64,000 bases of DNA from Hymenobacter ginkgonis (GCF_009755225.1 NZ_WQKZ01000003.1:992001-1056000), one strand, 5' to 3'; shown: positions 33,762 to 43,536, numbered from the stretch's first letter. Numbers and translations are program-made. The notes: generated by a model from the sequence alone, not told the origin.

Positions 33762-35417
33762 TTATTCTCCTAAGTATTGATGAACGAACTTGATGGCCAT
33801 GCTACCCTCGCCTACCGCCGAGGCAACGCGGGCCATGGCCCCGGACCGGCCATCGCCGGCGGCAAAGAGGCCAGGTATACTGGTTTCAAGCAAGTGCGGC
33901 TCGCGGGGCTCGAGCCACGCTTGGGCAAAACGTGAGTCGGCCAGCAGTTCACGGCCGGTAAGCAGGAAACCCTTCGGGTCGCACAGGGCCAGCGAACTTA
34001 TCCACTCGGTACTGGGCCGGGTACCGATAAAAATGAATAGTGCCCGTGCTGGGTAGCATACCGACTCCTGGCCTTCGGCTTGTACTACCACGGCCTCTAA
34101 AGAACTTTCACCGCATGCTTCGCACACCTGCGTGTAGGGGAGGATTTCTACGTTAGGGGTCTGGGTAAGCTGCTCGATGAGGTAGGCCGACATGCTGGCG
34201 GCCAAGCTCCCGCCCCGAATGACGATATACACTCGGGAAGCAAAGCCCGACAGGTACATCGCAGCTTGCCCGGCGGAGTTTCCTCCGCCCACTACAAAAA
34301 CCGGTTGGGCGCGGCAGCTGCGGGCCTCGGTGCGAGCTGCCCCGTAGTATACGCCAGCCCCGCTCAGGCGTGCTAGGCCCGGCGCTTGCAGGGTGCGGTA
34401 ACTCACGCCCATCGTTAGCACCACGGCGCGGGCGCGCACCTGGCTGCCGTCGCTCAGCGTCAGCAACTTGTAGCCATCTTGCACGGCTAGGCTGGTCACC
34501 TCCTGTGGGGCCATTAGCTCGGCTCCGAGGCGGGTAGCCTGCGTCCAGGCGCGGTGGGTTAGCTCACTGCCACTCAAGCCGGTGGGAAAACCTAGGTAGT
34601 TTTCGATGCGCGACGACGAGCCGGCTTGCCCGCCGGGCGTCTGCCGTTCAATAAGCAACGTGCGCAGGCCCTCCGAAGCCCCGTACACGGCGGCGGCTAG
34701 CCCGGCGGGGCCTGCCCCCACGATTACTACATCATAGAGTTCTTGCCGGGCAGCGGCCAGCAGGCCCAGGTGGCGGGCCAACTCCTGCCGTTCGGGCTGC
34801 GCCACGGCCTGCCCATCGCGGTAAATGACCACTGGCAACTCCTGGGCCGAGAAGCCCGTGGCGGCTAACAGGGTGCGGGCCTCTGCATCTTGCTCAAAAT
34901 CAAGCCACTGGTAGCCGACGAGATACCCACTGAGGAAGTCCTTAAGCGCATGCGAACGTGGCGACCACTGGTAGCCCAGCAGCCGCAGGCCGTCGTAGGC
35001 GGGGCGGTAGGTAGCCTGCCAACTGGCTAGCAAATCGCGCAGGGTAGGGTAGAACAGTTGCTCGGGCGGGTCCCAAGGCTTGAGCAAATAGTAGTCGAGC
35101 TGGGCCGAGTTGATGGCCCGGATGGCGGCCGTGGTATCGGCATAAGCGGTGAGCAGCACGCGCTTGGCTTCCGGAAATAACTCGCGAGCGCGGGTCAGCA
35201 CTTCCACGCCTTCCACCTCGGGCATGCGCTGGTCGGCCAGCACTAGCGCCAGGGGTTCGGCGCGGGCGCGCAGGGCGTCGAGCGTGGCAAGGGCCTCCGG
35301 TCCCGAGCCGACGGGCAGCAGGCGGTAGTGCTGGCGAAATTCCTGGCGCAGGTCGCGGGTGATGGCGGCCAGCACCTGGGGGTCGTCATCGACGGCGAGG
35401 ATAAGCGGCTTTTTCAT
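33762..35417 (-). CDS. Response regulator fused to thioredoxin-reductase-like flavoprotein
   Basis: 551 residues. Residues 1-130: receiver domain with acidic pocket (LILAVDDDP), phospho-Asp in LVLADQRMPEVEG and Lys in YYLLKPWD. Residues about 225-551: TrxR-like two-dinucleotide fold (YDVVIVGAGPAGLAAAVYGA, GGQAGSSSRIENYLGFP, VFVVGGGNSAGQAAMYLS, GLFAAGDGRSGAMARVASAV). The redox CxxC of true thioredoxin reductases is absent; at its place stands a single Cys in TEARSCRAQ. The gene overlaps the upstream kinase by 4 nt (ATGA), so the pair forms a two-component system with a redox output. Confidence 0.9.
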   Translation of the reverse strand: MKKPLILAVDDDPQVLAAITRDLRQEFRQHYRLLPVGSGPEALATLDALRARAEPLALVLADQRMPEVEGVEVLTRARELFPEAKRVLLTAYADTTAAIRAINSAQLDYYLLKPWDPPEQLFYPTLRDLLASWQATYRPAYDGLRLLGYQWSPRSHALKDFLSGYLVGYQWLDFEQDAEARTLLAATGFSAQELPVVIYRDGQAVAQPERQELARHLGLLAAARQELYDVVIVGAGPAGLAAAVYGASEGLRTLLIERQTPGGQAGSSSRIENYLGFPTGLSGSELTHRAWTQATRLGAELMAPQEVTSLAVQDGYKLLTLSDGSQVRARAVVLTMGVSYRTLQAPGLARLSGAGVYYGAARTEARSCRAQPVFVVGGGNSAGQAAMYLSGFASRVYIVIRGGSLAASMSAYLIEQLTQTPNVEILPYTQVCEACGESSLEAVVVQAEGQESVCYPARALFIFIGTRPSTEWISSLALCDPKGFLLTGRELLADSRFAQAWLEPREPHLLETSIPGLFAAGDGRSGAMARVASAVGEGSMAIKFVHQYLGE

Positions 35418-36817
35418 GAGGAGATGGGGCGAAGAGCGGGCAGCCAGGCAGTAAACACAGTGCAGCCCGGCTCGAAGGTTACTTCTAGCCGGCCGCCGTG
35501 CTCCCGCACGATGCGCCGGGCAATGTCGAGCCCTTGGCCCGTGCCTTCGCCAGGGGGCTTGGTCGTAAAAAAGGGTTCGAACAAGTGCGGCAGCACCTCG
35601 GGTGGAATGCCGGGTCCGTTGTCGGTAATACTGACGCGTACTTGGTTGGCCTCAGCCGTTACCTCCACTGCGAGCGTGCCCTCGGCCGCAGGCAGGGCAT
35701 CGAGGGCGTTGTCGAGCAAGTTGGTCCACACTTGGTTGAGGCTGCCCGCCTGGCCTAGTACCTGCGGCAGGCCGGAGGCGTAGGCGCGAGTCAGGCGCAC
35801 GTTTTTCGTCCGTAGCGCGTGGTCAAATAGGTGCAGGGTACTATCTAGCCCTTCAGTGACGACCAGCGGCGCAGCGGTGGGGGCCCGGTCGAGGTGGGTG
35901 TAAGTTTTCACGTCGGCTACCAAGGCGCTGATGCGGCGGCTGGCCTCGCTGATGTCGGCCGCGAGGCGGGCGGCCAGCAGGTGCCCACTCAGCCAAGCAA
36001 AAGCGGCCGGCCGCGAACCAGCGGGTAGGGCGGCGGCCACCGGGGCTAGGTCGGCCACGTGCAGCCCGGCTTCACGCAGGCCAGCGGCGTGCTCGTAGCC
36101 ATCGGGGCAGCCCTGGGTTTCGAGCCAATCGGCTAACTCGGCCTCGCGGTCGGCGGCTTCGAGGGCGGGCAGCAGCGCCACGGGCAGCAGGGGCCGCCGC
36201 GCCAGGTCGGTAACAGTGGCCAGGGCGGCGGCGGGCGGGCTGGTAGCCACTAGCGCCAGCAGCCCCAGCGGAATGATTTGCAGCAACTGCGTCAGATTGG
36301 CCGCCCCGCGGCTCACGGCCGCGGCGGGGTTGTTGAGTTCGTGCGAGAGGCCAGCCGCTAGCTTACCCAGCGCCCGCAGCCGCTCGCCGTGCTCCTGGGC
36401 GCGCACCTCGGCGCGGGTGCGGTCGTTCATCAAGCCAATGAGGCGCTGGGTAAGCACTGGGCTAAGGCGCTCCAGCTCTATAAATCGGCCGCAGGCCAGC
36501 ACATACGCCTCGGTTTCTACTTCGGCCACGCCTTGGTGGGCAAAGCGTTCGGCCCGGGAGTAGGGTAGGGCCCCACCTAGCTCGCCGGCTTCCAGGCGGT
36601 AGTTACCCGGCCCCGGGCCATCCCCAAAACGCACGCTGCCCCGTAGCACGGCCACTAGGCTATCGGCCGGCGAGTCGGCTGCTACTACTACCTCGCCGGG
36701 CGCGTAGCGACGCAACTCGCCTGCTTGTTGCAGCCAGGTTAGCACGTCGGCGGGCAGGTCGCAGAAGACCTGAACAGCGCACAGCGCTTCGGGGGTAAGG
36801 GGCAGTAGCGTGGGCAT
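35414..36817 (-). CDS. Histidine kinase with N-terminal cyclic-nucleotide-binding domain
   Basis: 467 residues, no membrane span. Residues 10-130 form a cNMP-binding/Crp-like barrel (DLPADVLTWLQQAGELRRYA, GEVVVAADSPADSLVAVLRG). H-box with the phosphorylated His: LAAGLSHELNNPAAAVSRGA; N-box NLLDNALDALP; G-boxes DNGPGIPPEVL and GEGTGQGLDIARRIVREHGG. Soluble sensor kinase, ATGA-coupled to the REC-flavoprotein gene, its obvious substrate. Confidence 0.92.
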   Translation of the reverse strand: MPTLLPLTPEALCAVQVFCDLPADVLTWLQQAGELRRYAPGEVVVAADSPADSLVAVLRGSVRFGDGPGPGNYRLEAGELGGALPYSRAERFAHQGVAEVETEAYVLACGRFIELERLSPVLTQRLIGLMNDRTRAEVRAQEHGERLRALGKLAAGLSHELNNPAAAVSRGAANLTQLLQIIPLGLLALVATSPPAAALATVTDLARRPLLPVALLPALEAADREAELADWLETQGCPDGYEHAAGLREAGLHVADLAPVAAALPAGSRPAAFAWLSGHLLAARLAADISEASRRISALVADVKTYTHLDRAPTAAPLVVTEGLDSTLHLFDHALRTKNVRLTRAYASGLPQVLGQAGSLNQVWTNLLDNALDALPAAEGTLAVEVTAEANQVRVSITDNGPGIPPEVLPHLFEPFFTTKPPGEGTGQGLDIARRIVREHGGRLEVTFEPGCTVFTAWLPALRPISS

Positions 36818-37231
36818 ACGTTACAAGAGAAGGTGACCCTAAGCGAGCCAGGCGGAAAATGCAAAGGCCGCTAGGGCAGGGAGTTGGCCATCAAGCACCC
36901 ATTGTGGGCGACTCGGATGCAGCGGCAGCTAAACGGGCTGCAAAGTGGCAATCAAGCCAAAGCCAGCCCAGAGCCACGGCCACCTAAGGCGGCCAGCAGC
37001 TGGCGGCTACCCCGGCCGCGTACCGCAACAGCGAGCGTGACCCTTCCCGTCACGGAAATAGTGGAACGCAGCCAGTACTGGGTGAGCGCAGCTGGTGATT
37101 GGCCCAGTGAATGCCCTCGTACCCGTAACTCCAGGCGTAGCCCCGCAGCGCTGGTATCTACTCGCGTAGCGCGGCAAAGCTGGTGGTGCTCGCAGTGCGA
37201 GCACCACCAGGGGTAGGGAATGCAGCAGGGG
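36818..37231. other. Intergenic region with hairpin
   Basis: Upstream of the kinase gene and downstream of gap. Apart from the hairpin at 37180-37210 nothing is assigned; short open frames here are incidental to high GC. Confidence 0.4.
37180..37210. terminator. Hairpin downstream of gap
   Basis: Perfect 14-bp stem CTGGTGGTGCTCGC (37180-37193) with 37197-37210, loop AGT, 22 nt past the gap stop on the minus strand. No T-tract, so possibly a non-canonical terminator or protein site. Confidence 0.5.
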
Positions 37232-38233
37232 CTACGCGCCGCCGGCCAAGTGGGCGGCTACCTCAGCCAAGCGGTTCGAGAAGCCCCACTCGTTGTCGTA
37301 CCAGGCGGCTACCGACAGTAGCTGACCCTGCTTAGCCGTTAGGGGCAGGTCGAGTAGCGCAGAATGCGGGTCGGCCACAATGCGCGACGAGGCCCACTCA
37401 TCTTCCAGCACGTCGAGCACACCGTGCAGCGGCCCGGCTTGCGCGGCTTGGCGCAGGGCGGCGTTCACATCCTGCACCGAGCAGTCGCGCTCGGTCACCA
37501 GCGTCAGCTCCGCGATGCTGCCCGTGCGGGTGGGCACCCGGTACGCCTTACCCGTCACGTGCAGGTCGGGCCAAATGAACTGCAAGGCCCGCGCTGCCCC
37601 CGACGACGAAGGAATAATGTTTTCGGCCGCTGCCCAAGAATCGCGCCGGTCTTTCATCGGCTGGTCGGTTAGCGACTGCGAATTAGTGTAAGAGTGAACC
37701 GTGGAAAACAGCCCATATTGAATGCCAAAGGCTTCCTTAATGACCTTGATGGGAGCCGCCAGGGCATTGGTCGTGCAGCTGCCCATGCTCACGATGCGGT
37801 GGCGGGCTGGGTCAAAATCTTCTAGGTTTATGCCCTTCAGCAGCACGGCGTCGCAGTCGGCCAGGGTCTTGCTAGGGGCGCTCACCAGCACGCGCCCCGC
37901 GCCCCGGTCGAGGTGCACCTGCGCCCCGGCGCGGGTGGTAGCCCGGCCGGTGCAGTCCACTACTAGGTCTACGCCCAGCGCGCCCCAGTCGGGCACGGCC
38001 GCGCTGGCGTTGTAATACGGGATTAGCCGGCCGCCCACCTCCAGTTCACCGGGGCGGCCGGCTACTGGCTCGGGCCAGCGCCCGTAGTTGGTATCGACGG
38101 CAAAAAGGGCCGCCAGCGTCGGCTCGTCGCGGATATCGGCCACGGCCGCTGGCACAAAGAGCTGCTGCTGCAAGCCAATGCGTAGCAGCTGCCGCCCGAT
38201 GCGGCCAAATCCGTAAATGGCAATGCGTTGCAT
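37232..38233 (-). CDS. gap: Glyceraldehyde-3-phosphate dehydrogenase, type I
   Basis: 333 residues from the ATG at 38233 (MQRIAIYGFGRIGRQLLRIG). Rossmann start, catalytic Cys in SMGSCTTNALAAPIKVI, His in STVHSYTNSQSL (the usual A/D positions are S/S here), and AWYDNEWGFSNRL at the C-terminus. Oxidises glyceraldehyde-3-phosphate with NAD(P). The Asp in VADIRDEP suggests NAD preference. The gene is rather Ala/Arg-rich and diverged, so it may be a second GAPDH, not the main glycolytic one. Confidence 0.9.
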   Translation of the reverse strand: MQRIAIYGFGRIGRQLLRIGLQQQLFVPAAVADIRDEPTLAALFAVDTNYGRWPEPVAGRPGELEVGGRLIPYYNASAAVPDWGALGVDLVVDCTGRATTRAGAQVHLDRGAGRVLVSAPSKTLADCDAVLLKGINLEDFDPARHRIVSMGSCTTNALAAPIKVIKEAFGIQYGLFSTVHSYTNSQSLTDQPMKDRRDSWAAAENIIPSSSGAARALQFIWPDLHVTGKAYRVPTRTGSIAELTLVTERDCSVQDVNAALRQAAQAGPLHGVLDVLEDEWASSRIVADPHSALLDLPLTAKQGQLLSVAAWYDNEWGFSNRLAEVAAHLAGGA

Positions 38234-38646
38234 AAGCACGTAAGGTGAGGGGCAACTCGTGTTGCCCCTGCAAACCTAGGCGGCTGCGCAACGGGCCTAA
38301 CGGTAAAAAAACCGGAATAAACGGTACTTTTACCCTATCAATCCTGCGCTTTGCTAGCCTCATCTTACGCGTAGGCGTACTTCGTTGCCTTTATGCATCT
38401 GCACACTTCTGCACACTATTCTTCTAGGCAGTAGCTTACTCTTGGCCAATAGCGCGGCACTGGTCGAACCTACTGCGCCGCTGCTGGCCCCGCCGGAGGT
38501 TGTCCGCTGGCGCACTCCGGCTGGCCATACCAGCCTACGTTAGAAGATTTAGGGGAAGCGTACCAATTTGCCAGAGCATACTGCAGCGGGGGGGGGTAGC
38601 GAAGCGCTGTACCTTCGCTACCTTGTTGCTTTCCTGACTTTCGACC
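38234..38646. other. Divergent promoter region, unassigned
   Basis: 410 nt between gap (-) and a PAS kinase gene (+). Contains a G-run with GTAGCG near 38588. TACCTTCG and TACCTTGT near 38613-38627 resemble -7 elements for the kinase gene, without a convincing -33 box. Confidence 0.4.
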
Positions 38647-40326
38647 ATGCTCGTCGCGCCAGAATTAGGGCTTCTCTTCAATGCCCTGCCCAGGCCCTAT
38701 TTGCTGCTCTCGCCCGAGCTGGTCATTGAAGCCGTGAGCGACGCCTACCTGGCCGCTACCCTGACCTTGCGCGAGGACTTGGTCGGGCAGTATTTATTTG
38801 ATGCGTTTCCCGACAACCCGCAGGCGCCCGAGGCTCAAGCGGTGCACAACCTGCACGCCTCGCTGCTCCAAGTGCTGGCCACCGGCCAACCCCACGAGAT
38901 GGCCCAGCAGCACTACGATGTGCCCGACCCCGACCACCCCGGCCAGTTCATTGAGCGCCACTGGCAACCGCTCAATGCCCCCGTACTCAATGCGCACGGC
39001 ACCGTCGTGCAGCTTATCCATTCTGTGCTCGATATTACGGCCCAGGTGCAGGGCCAAGCGTATTTACGTGCCAGCCAGGCCCGCGAGCAGGCCGCCCGTG
39101 CCGAGGCCGAAGCCCAGCGCCAGCGCTTCCACGAGGTGCTGATGCAACTGCCCGCCTACGTGGCCGTCTACCAGGGCTCCGACCATATCTACCAGTTCGT
39201 TAACCCGTCCTACCAGAGCTTGTTTCCGCACCGCTCCTTCCTCGGCCGGCCGTTTCGCGAAGGCACCCCAGAGTCGGTGGGGTTGGGGGTAGTGGCCCTG
39301 TTTGACCAGGTGTACCAAACTGGCGAGCCGTACTACCACCATGAGTTGGGAGGTTGGTTCGACTTCAAGGGCAACGGCCAGCCCGAACAGGTGTTTCTCA
39401 ACCTGTACCTGCACCCCTTGCGCGACGCGCAGGGCCGCATCGATGGCGTACTCGATTTCTCCTATGATGTGACTGAGCAAGTGCGCGCCCGCCAGCAGGT
39501 CGAGCAGCTCAACCAGGAGCTGGAAACCCGGGTGCAGGGGCGCACGCACGAGCTGCACGAGCAGCAGGAGTTGCTGGCGACCGTCAACCAAGAGCTACTA
39601 GGCACTAACCAGACCTTGCACATCAGCAACCAGCGGCTGCTGCGCACCAACGCCGACCTGGATACCTTCGTGTACACGGCCAGCCACGACCTCAAATCCC
39701 CGATTACCAACCTAGAAGGATTGCTGGCCGTGCTGCGCGACACCCTACCCCTGGACGTGCAGCAGCAACCGCTGATTGGCCCGCTGCTGGGGCTGCTCGA
39801 CAACACTGTGAGCCGCTTTCGCCTGACCATCGACCAACTCACCGAATTGATTCGGCTGCAGCAAACGACCGCGGGCCCCGCGCAGCCGGTGCTGCTGGGG
39901 CCGCTGGTAGCCGCCGTGCAGGAAGATTTGGCCGCCGAGGCGACGGCGGCCCAAGCGCGGCTGGAGGTCACTATCCCGGACAGCCTGTCGGTCCGCTTCG
40001 CGCCGGCTAATCTGCGCTCCATCGTCTATAATCTGCTCAACAATGCCCTCAAGTACCGCGACCCGGCCCGCCCGGCCCAGGTGTGGGTGCGCGCCGAGCG
40101 CCAGCCAGCAGCGGTGGTGCTCACGGTGCAGGATAATGGCCTGGGCCTGAGCGAAAGCCAGCAGCAACGCTTGTTTCAAGCCTTTCAGCGCCTGCACACC
40201 CATGTGGAGGGCACGGGCGTGGGCCTCTACATGATTAAGCGCCTGATTGAAAACGCCGGGGCCACCATCACCGTGACCAGTACGCTGGGCGTTGGCTCGA
40301 CCTTTACCGTCGCGTTTCCTGCGTAG
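38647..40326 (+). CDS. PAS-domain sensor histidine kinase
   Basis: 559 residues, soluble. PAS 1 (about 10-140, LIEAVSDAYLAATLTLREDL type), PAS 2 (about 155-285, QLPAYVAVYQGSDHIYQFVN, LDFSYDVTEQVRARQQ), a coiled coil (about 285-335), then HisKA with the phosphorylated His in FVYTASHDLKSPITNLEGLL and HATPase (NLLNNALKYRDPARPAQ, DNGLGLSESQQQRLFQAFQR, GTGVGLYMIKRLIENAG). Phytochrome-type Bacteroidota kinase; signal unknown. A receiver protein is encoded 465 nt downstream. Confidence 0.93.
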   Translation: MLVAPELGLLFNALPRPYLLLSPELVIEAVSDAYLAATLTLREDLVGQYLFDAFPDNPQAPEAQAVHNLHASLLQVLATGQPHEMAQQHYDVPDPDHPGQFIERHWQPLNAPVLNAHGTVVQLIHSVLDITAQVQGQAYLRASQAREQAARAEAEAQRQRFHEVLMQLPAYVAVYQGSDHIYQFVNPSYQSLFPHRSFLGRPFREGTPESVGLGVVALFDQVYQTGEPYYHHELGGWFDFKGNGQPEQVFLNLYLHPLRDAQGRIDGVLDFSYDVTEQVRARQQVEQLNQELETRVQGRTHELHEQQELLATVNQELLGTNQTLHISNQRLLRTNADLDTFVYTASHDLKSPITNLEGLLAVLRDTLPLDVQQQPLIGPLLGLLDNTVSRFRLTIDQLTELIRLQQTTAGPAQPVLLGPLVAAVQEDLAAEATAAQARLEVTIPDSLSVRFAPANLRSIVYNLLNNALKYRDPARPAQVWVRAERQPAAVVLTVQDNGLGLSESQQQRLFQAFQRLHTHVEGTGVGLYMIKRLIENAGATITVTSTLGVGSTFTVAFPA

Positions 40327-40563
40327 CGTAGCTTCCTGTATGTTGCCAGCTTCTCGCTTACCCCGTGTGTGGCTCCCTACCCCCTTACCCAAGCGGAACC
40401 TACTACCCGTCGCCGACTTTGTGCGCAAACCCCTAACACAAGGCAAGCCGAACGTACTGCTCGCCCGCCATTTTTCCTGGTGGCCACGTAGAACAGCCTC
40501 GCTGCTTGCTGCTTTTTAATCTATTGCCTCCGTCCTGACTGTCGCGGCTACGTTCTTTCGTTT

Positions 40564-40803
40564 ATGCCTGATGCTGCTGCGGCCCTGCCCGCCGATGTCC
40601 TCGACCCCACCGGGTTCTCGTCTCTGCTGTTAAACCTGTCCGTCTCCGGCGTGATGCTCATGCAGCCCCGCTACGAGGCGAGCGGAGAGATTGTCGATTT
40701 CGACGGGGTGCAGTTGAACCCTGCGGCCCAGCAGATGCTGCGGCTTTCGGAGCACCCGGCCGAGTCGTTTCTGACGCCCTTTTCTTCTCCATGTCTATCT
40801 TAG
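40564..40803 (+). pseudogene. N-terminal remnant of a PAS histidine kinase
   Basis: The first about 70 codons match the N-terminus of a common Hymenobacter-type PAS kinase (VSGVMLMQPRYEASGEIVDF, QLNPAAQQMLRLSEHPAESF), then the frame runs directly into the leader of the receiver gene and ends 13 nt inside it. The remainder of the kinase (normally several hundred codons) is gone, consistent with a deletion that fused its 5' end to the next gene. Confidence 0.7.
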
Positions 40804-41201
40804 CGAGTGTGCTGCTGGTCGATGACGACCCCACTACAAATTACCTCAACAAACTGCTGCTCACGCGCATGGAAGTGACCGAGCAGGTGTTTCTGGCCGA
40901 GAACGGCGAGCAGGCCCTGCGCACGCTCGTGCAGACCTGTACGGCCGAAAACGCGACGTGCCCCCGGCTCATTCTGCTGGACATGAATATGCCGGTGCTT
41001 AATGGCTTGGCCTTTCTGGAAGCTTACGTGCAAATGCCGCTGGCCCAGCGGCAGGCGATTGTCATCGTCATGCTCACTACCTCGCTCCACCCCCTGGATT
41101 TAGCCCGCGCCCAGGAGTTGCCGATTGCCGGCTTTCTCAACAAGCCCCTGACCAAGGAGAAGGTCATGACCCTATTGCAGCAGCACTTCACCCACCAGTA
41201 G
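40791..41201 (+). CDS. Single-domain response regulator
   Basis: 136 residues, one receiver domain: acidic pocket VLLVDDDPTTNYLNKLLL, phospho-Asp in LILLDMNMPVLNGL, Thr in VIVMLTTSL and Lys in GFLNKPLTKEKV. No output domain. It probably formed a pair with the kinase whose remnant precedes it and may now receive phosphate from the PAS kinase at 38647-40326. Confidence 0.92.
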   Translation: MSILASVLLVDDDPTTNYLNKLLLTRMEVTEQVFLAENGEQALRTLVQTCTAENATCPRLILLDMNMPVLNGLAFLEAYVQMPLAQRQAIVIVMLTTSLHPLDLARAQELPIAGFLNKPLTKEKVMTLLQQHFTHQ

Positions 41202-41554
41202 CCGCGCTCCAAGCTAGCAGACCGTCAAGTAGCCGCTACCCAACTGGTGCAGAACGCCGCACTTGATGACTCCGACGGAGGTAGTGACCGCTATCCAACA
41301 CTTTCTGGCTACCTACCCCCACGGTGCTAGCAAGCGCTGTTTGCTCTTGCTGCCTGAGCGCTGGCTGCTGGCAATGTTTGCCAAACTGCTCGAAAATCGG
41401 TAATTCAAGGAAAAACCCTACCCCCTCAACCAACCTATTGCCGGGTAGGGATACGCCTGCCACGCAGCGCCGTGCTGGCACTCGCAAATTTTGGGCAGCA
41501 GCCAACTTGCCGAATGGATTACGCGTTGGAGAGGACCGGTTTGTTCTCCCTCGC
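41202..41554. other. Intergenic, nothing assigned
   Basis: 350 nt. Contains CCTACCCCC-type motifs near 41309 and 41417. An open frame continues upstream from the LytS-like gene but its composition is poor and no family N-terminus is seen there. Confidence 0.4.
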
Positions 41555-42607
41555 ATGTCCTTATTTCATCGCATTACCTGGTTGCGCGTGGCCCTGGCCT
41601 GGGGCGTATTTACGCTCTTGATGATAGTGCTTGCATACGGGCAGGCCCTCACGGGGGTCACGCCGCTGCATTGGCGCACCTTGCTACTGGGCCCACTGAT
41701 ATACGGGCTGATTGGGACGCTACTTACCCCGGTCGTTTTCCGGCTGGCCACGCGCTTCAACCTGACGGCGGGCCGCGCCCACTGGCTGCCCTACCTGCTG
41801 GTGCACGCCGGGGCCAGCGTGGGGCTGACTATTCTCTACCGTGGCCTGTACGTGGGCGCGCTGTACGTATGCGGTGTGCCCGGCGCGCCGGTTTCCTGGT
41901 CGCTTATTTTGGGGTCGGTCAATGCCTGGATTCCCATTTATTGGATGGTGCTGTTCGTGGCCTACGCCCTGGACTACCACGACAAATGGCAGCGCCGCAA
42001 CCTGGACGCCGTGCGCCTGGAAATGCAGCTCGTGCAAGCCCAGCTGCTGGCCCTCAAGCAGCAGCTCAACCCGCACTTTCTCTTCAACACCCTCAATGCT
42101 ATTGCCACGCTCATCGGCGACGAGCCCCAGAAAGCGCAGCGCATGACGGCCAAGCTCGGCGAATTTCTGCGCATGGTGCTCGACCACACCGAAGCGCAGC
42201 AAGTACCGCTGGCCCACGAGTTGCGCTTCATCGAGCTGTACCTAGACATGGAGCAGGTGAGGTTTTCTGACCGGCTCGCCGTCTCGTACCAAGTTTCGGA
42301 GGCCGCCCTATCGGCCTTAGTGCCGCATTTGCTGCTTCAGCCGCTGGTCGAAAACGCCGTACGGCATGGGCTGAGCGCGGGGGGGCCGGGCCAGCTCCAC
42401 ATCCAGGCCGACCGGCACGACGGGCAACTGGTGCTGGAAGTGCGCGATTCGGGGCCCGGCCCTACCTCGGCCGGCCCCCGGGGGGTAGGCCTCACCAACA
42501 GCGAGCAGCGGCTGCGGGCCCTCTACGGCGACCACTACGTACTGGCCCTGCGCCCGGCGCCCGGCCAGGGCACCACCGTACACCTGGAACTGCCATTTCT
42601 CACCTAA
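41555..42607 (+). CDS. LytS-type membrane histidine kinase
   Basis: 350 residues from ATG 41555 (MSLFHRITWLRVALAWGVFT). Four membrane helices in the first 140 residues, then the His_kinase domain with the phosphorylated His in LKQQLNPHFLFNTLNAIATL, and HATPase motifs LLQPLVENAVRHGLS and GVGLTNSEQRLRALYG. Family members sense membrane or metabolite signals. The LytTR regulator follows after 16 nt. Confidence 0.92.
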   Translation: MSLFHRITWLRVALAWGVFTLLMIVLAYGQALTGVTPLHWRTLLLGPLIYGLIGTLLTPVVFRLATRFNLTAGRAHWLPYLLVHAGASVGLTILYRGLYVGALYVCGVPGAPVSWSLILGSVNAWIPIYWMVLFVAYALDYHDKWQRRNLDAVRLEMQLVQAQLLALKQQLNPHFLFNTLNAIATLIGDEPQKAQRMTAKLGEFLRMVLDHTEAQQVPLAHELRFIELYLDMEQVRFSDRLAVSYQVSEAALSALVPHLLLQPLVENAVRHGLSAGGPGQLHIQADRHDGQLVLEVRDSGPGPTSAGPRGVGLTNSEQRLRALYGDHYVLALRPAPGQGTTVHLELPFLT

Positions 42608-42623
42608 CCTCGCGCGTAAACTT

Positions 42624-43409
42624 TTGGAACCCATTCGCACCCTGCTAGTTGACGATGAACCCCTGGCCCGCCGCCGCATTGGGCAACTGCTGGCTGAGCA
42701 GCCTGACTTCCTCATCCAGGGCGAATGCAGCAATGGCACGGAGGCCGTGGCGGCCCTGCGGGGGGATAGTAGCCTCGACCTGGTTTTTCTAGATGTGCAG
42801 ATGCCCGACTTTAGCGGCCTGCAGGTATTGCAGCGCGTGCAGGACCTGGCGCGCGTGCCGCTGGTTGTTTTCGTCACGGCCTACGACCAGTATACCCTGC
42901 AAGCATTTGAAAACCACGCGGTAGATTACTTACTCAAGCCGCTCGACCCCGACCGATTTGCCCGTTGCCTCACCCATGTGCGCCAGCGCATCGAGCGGCA
43001 ACAAGGGGTGCTCCAAGAGCAGCTTGCCACCCTGCTGGCCACGCTGCCGCTCGCCCCGGCCACGCCCACGTTTCCAACGCAGTTGCTCATCAAGCAGCCG
43101 GGCCGCTACTACTTTGTGCCCACGGCCCAGGTTCAGTACCTGGAAGCAGCGGCGAACTACGTCACGGTGCATGCCCAAGGCACCGAACACGTGCTGCGCG
43201 CTACCCTGAGCCAGCTGGAGCGGCAGCTCGACCCGGCCCAGTTCCTACGCATCCACCGCTCGCTGATTGTCAACATGCAGCAGGTCAAGGAACTGCACCC
43301 CTGGGCCCACGGCGAGTTCCTGTTGACCCTGCACGACGGCACGCACCTAAGCTCTTCGCGCAGCTATAGCGAAGGTGTCCAGCAATTCCTCAAACAGTTC
43401 ATTTCCTGA
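42624..43409 (+). CDS. LytTR-family response regulator
   Basis: 261 residues beginning at a TTG (MEPIRTLLVDDEPLARRRIG); no ATG or GTG precedes the domain. Receiver: phospho-Asp in LVFLDVQMPDFSGLQ and Lys in DYLLKPLDP. C-terminal LytTR DNA-binding domain: YYFVPTAQVQYLEAAANYVT, FLRIHRSLIVNMQQVKEL. Partner of the upstream LytS-type kinase; targets unknown. Confidence 0.92.
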   Translation: MEPIRTLLVDDEPLARRRIGQLLAEQPDFLIQGECSNGTEAVAALRGDSSLDLVFLDVQMPDFSGLQVLQRVQDLARVPLVVFVTAYDQYTLQAFENHAVDYLLKPLDPDRFARCLTHVRQRIERQQGVLQEQLATLLATLPLAPATPTFPTQLLIKQPGRYYFVPTAQVQYLEAAANYVTVHAQGTEHVLRATLSQLERQLDPAQFLRIHRSLIVNMQQVKELHPWAHGEFLLTLHDGTHLSSSRSYSEGVQQFLKQFIS

Positions 43410-43536
43410 AAAAGGCCAGCAGGCTATTCACCCGCTTAAGTAGGCAACTCGTCCCGGCCAGCAGCCAATTCATCCCTGGGCGCTGGGGGCGCGGGCTGGC
43501 ATACGTATGCGTGACTCTGTTTCCTTTTCCAGTTCT

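Noticed and set aside
33762..35417. Calling the flavoprotein a true thioredoxin reductase
   Set aside because: The redox CxxC pair is missing; only the fold is shared.
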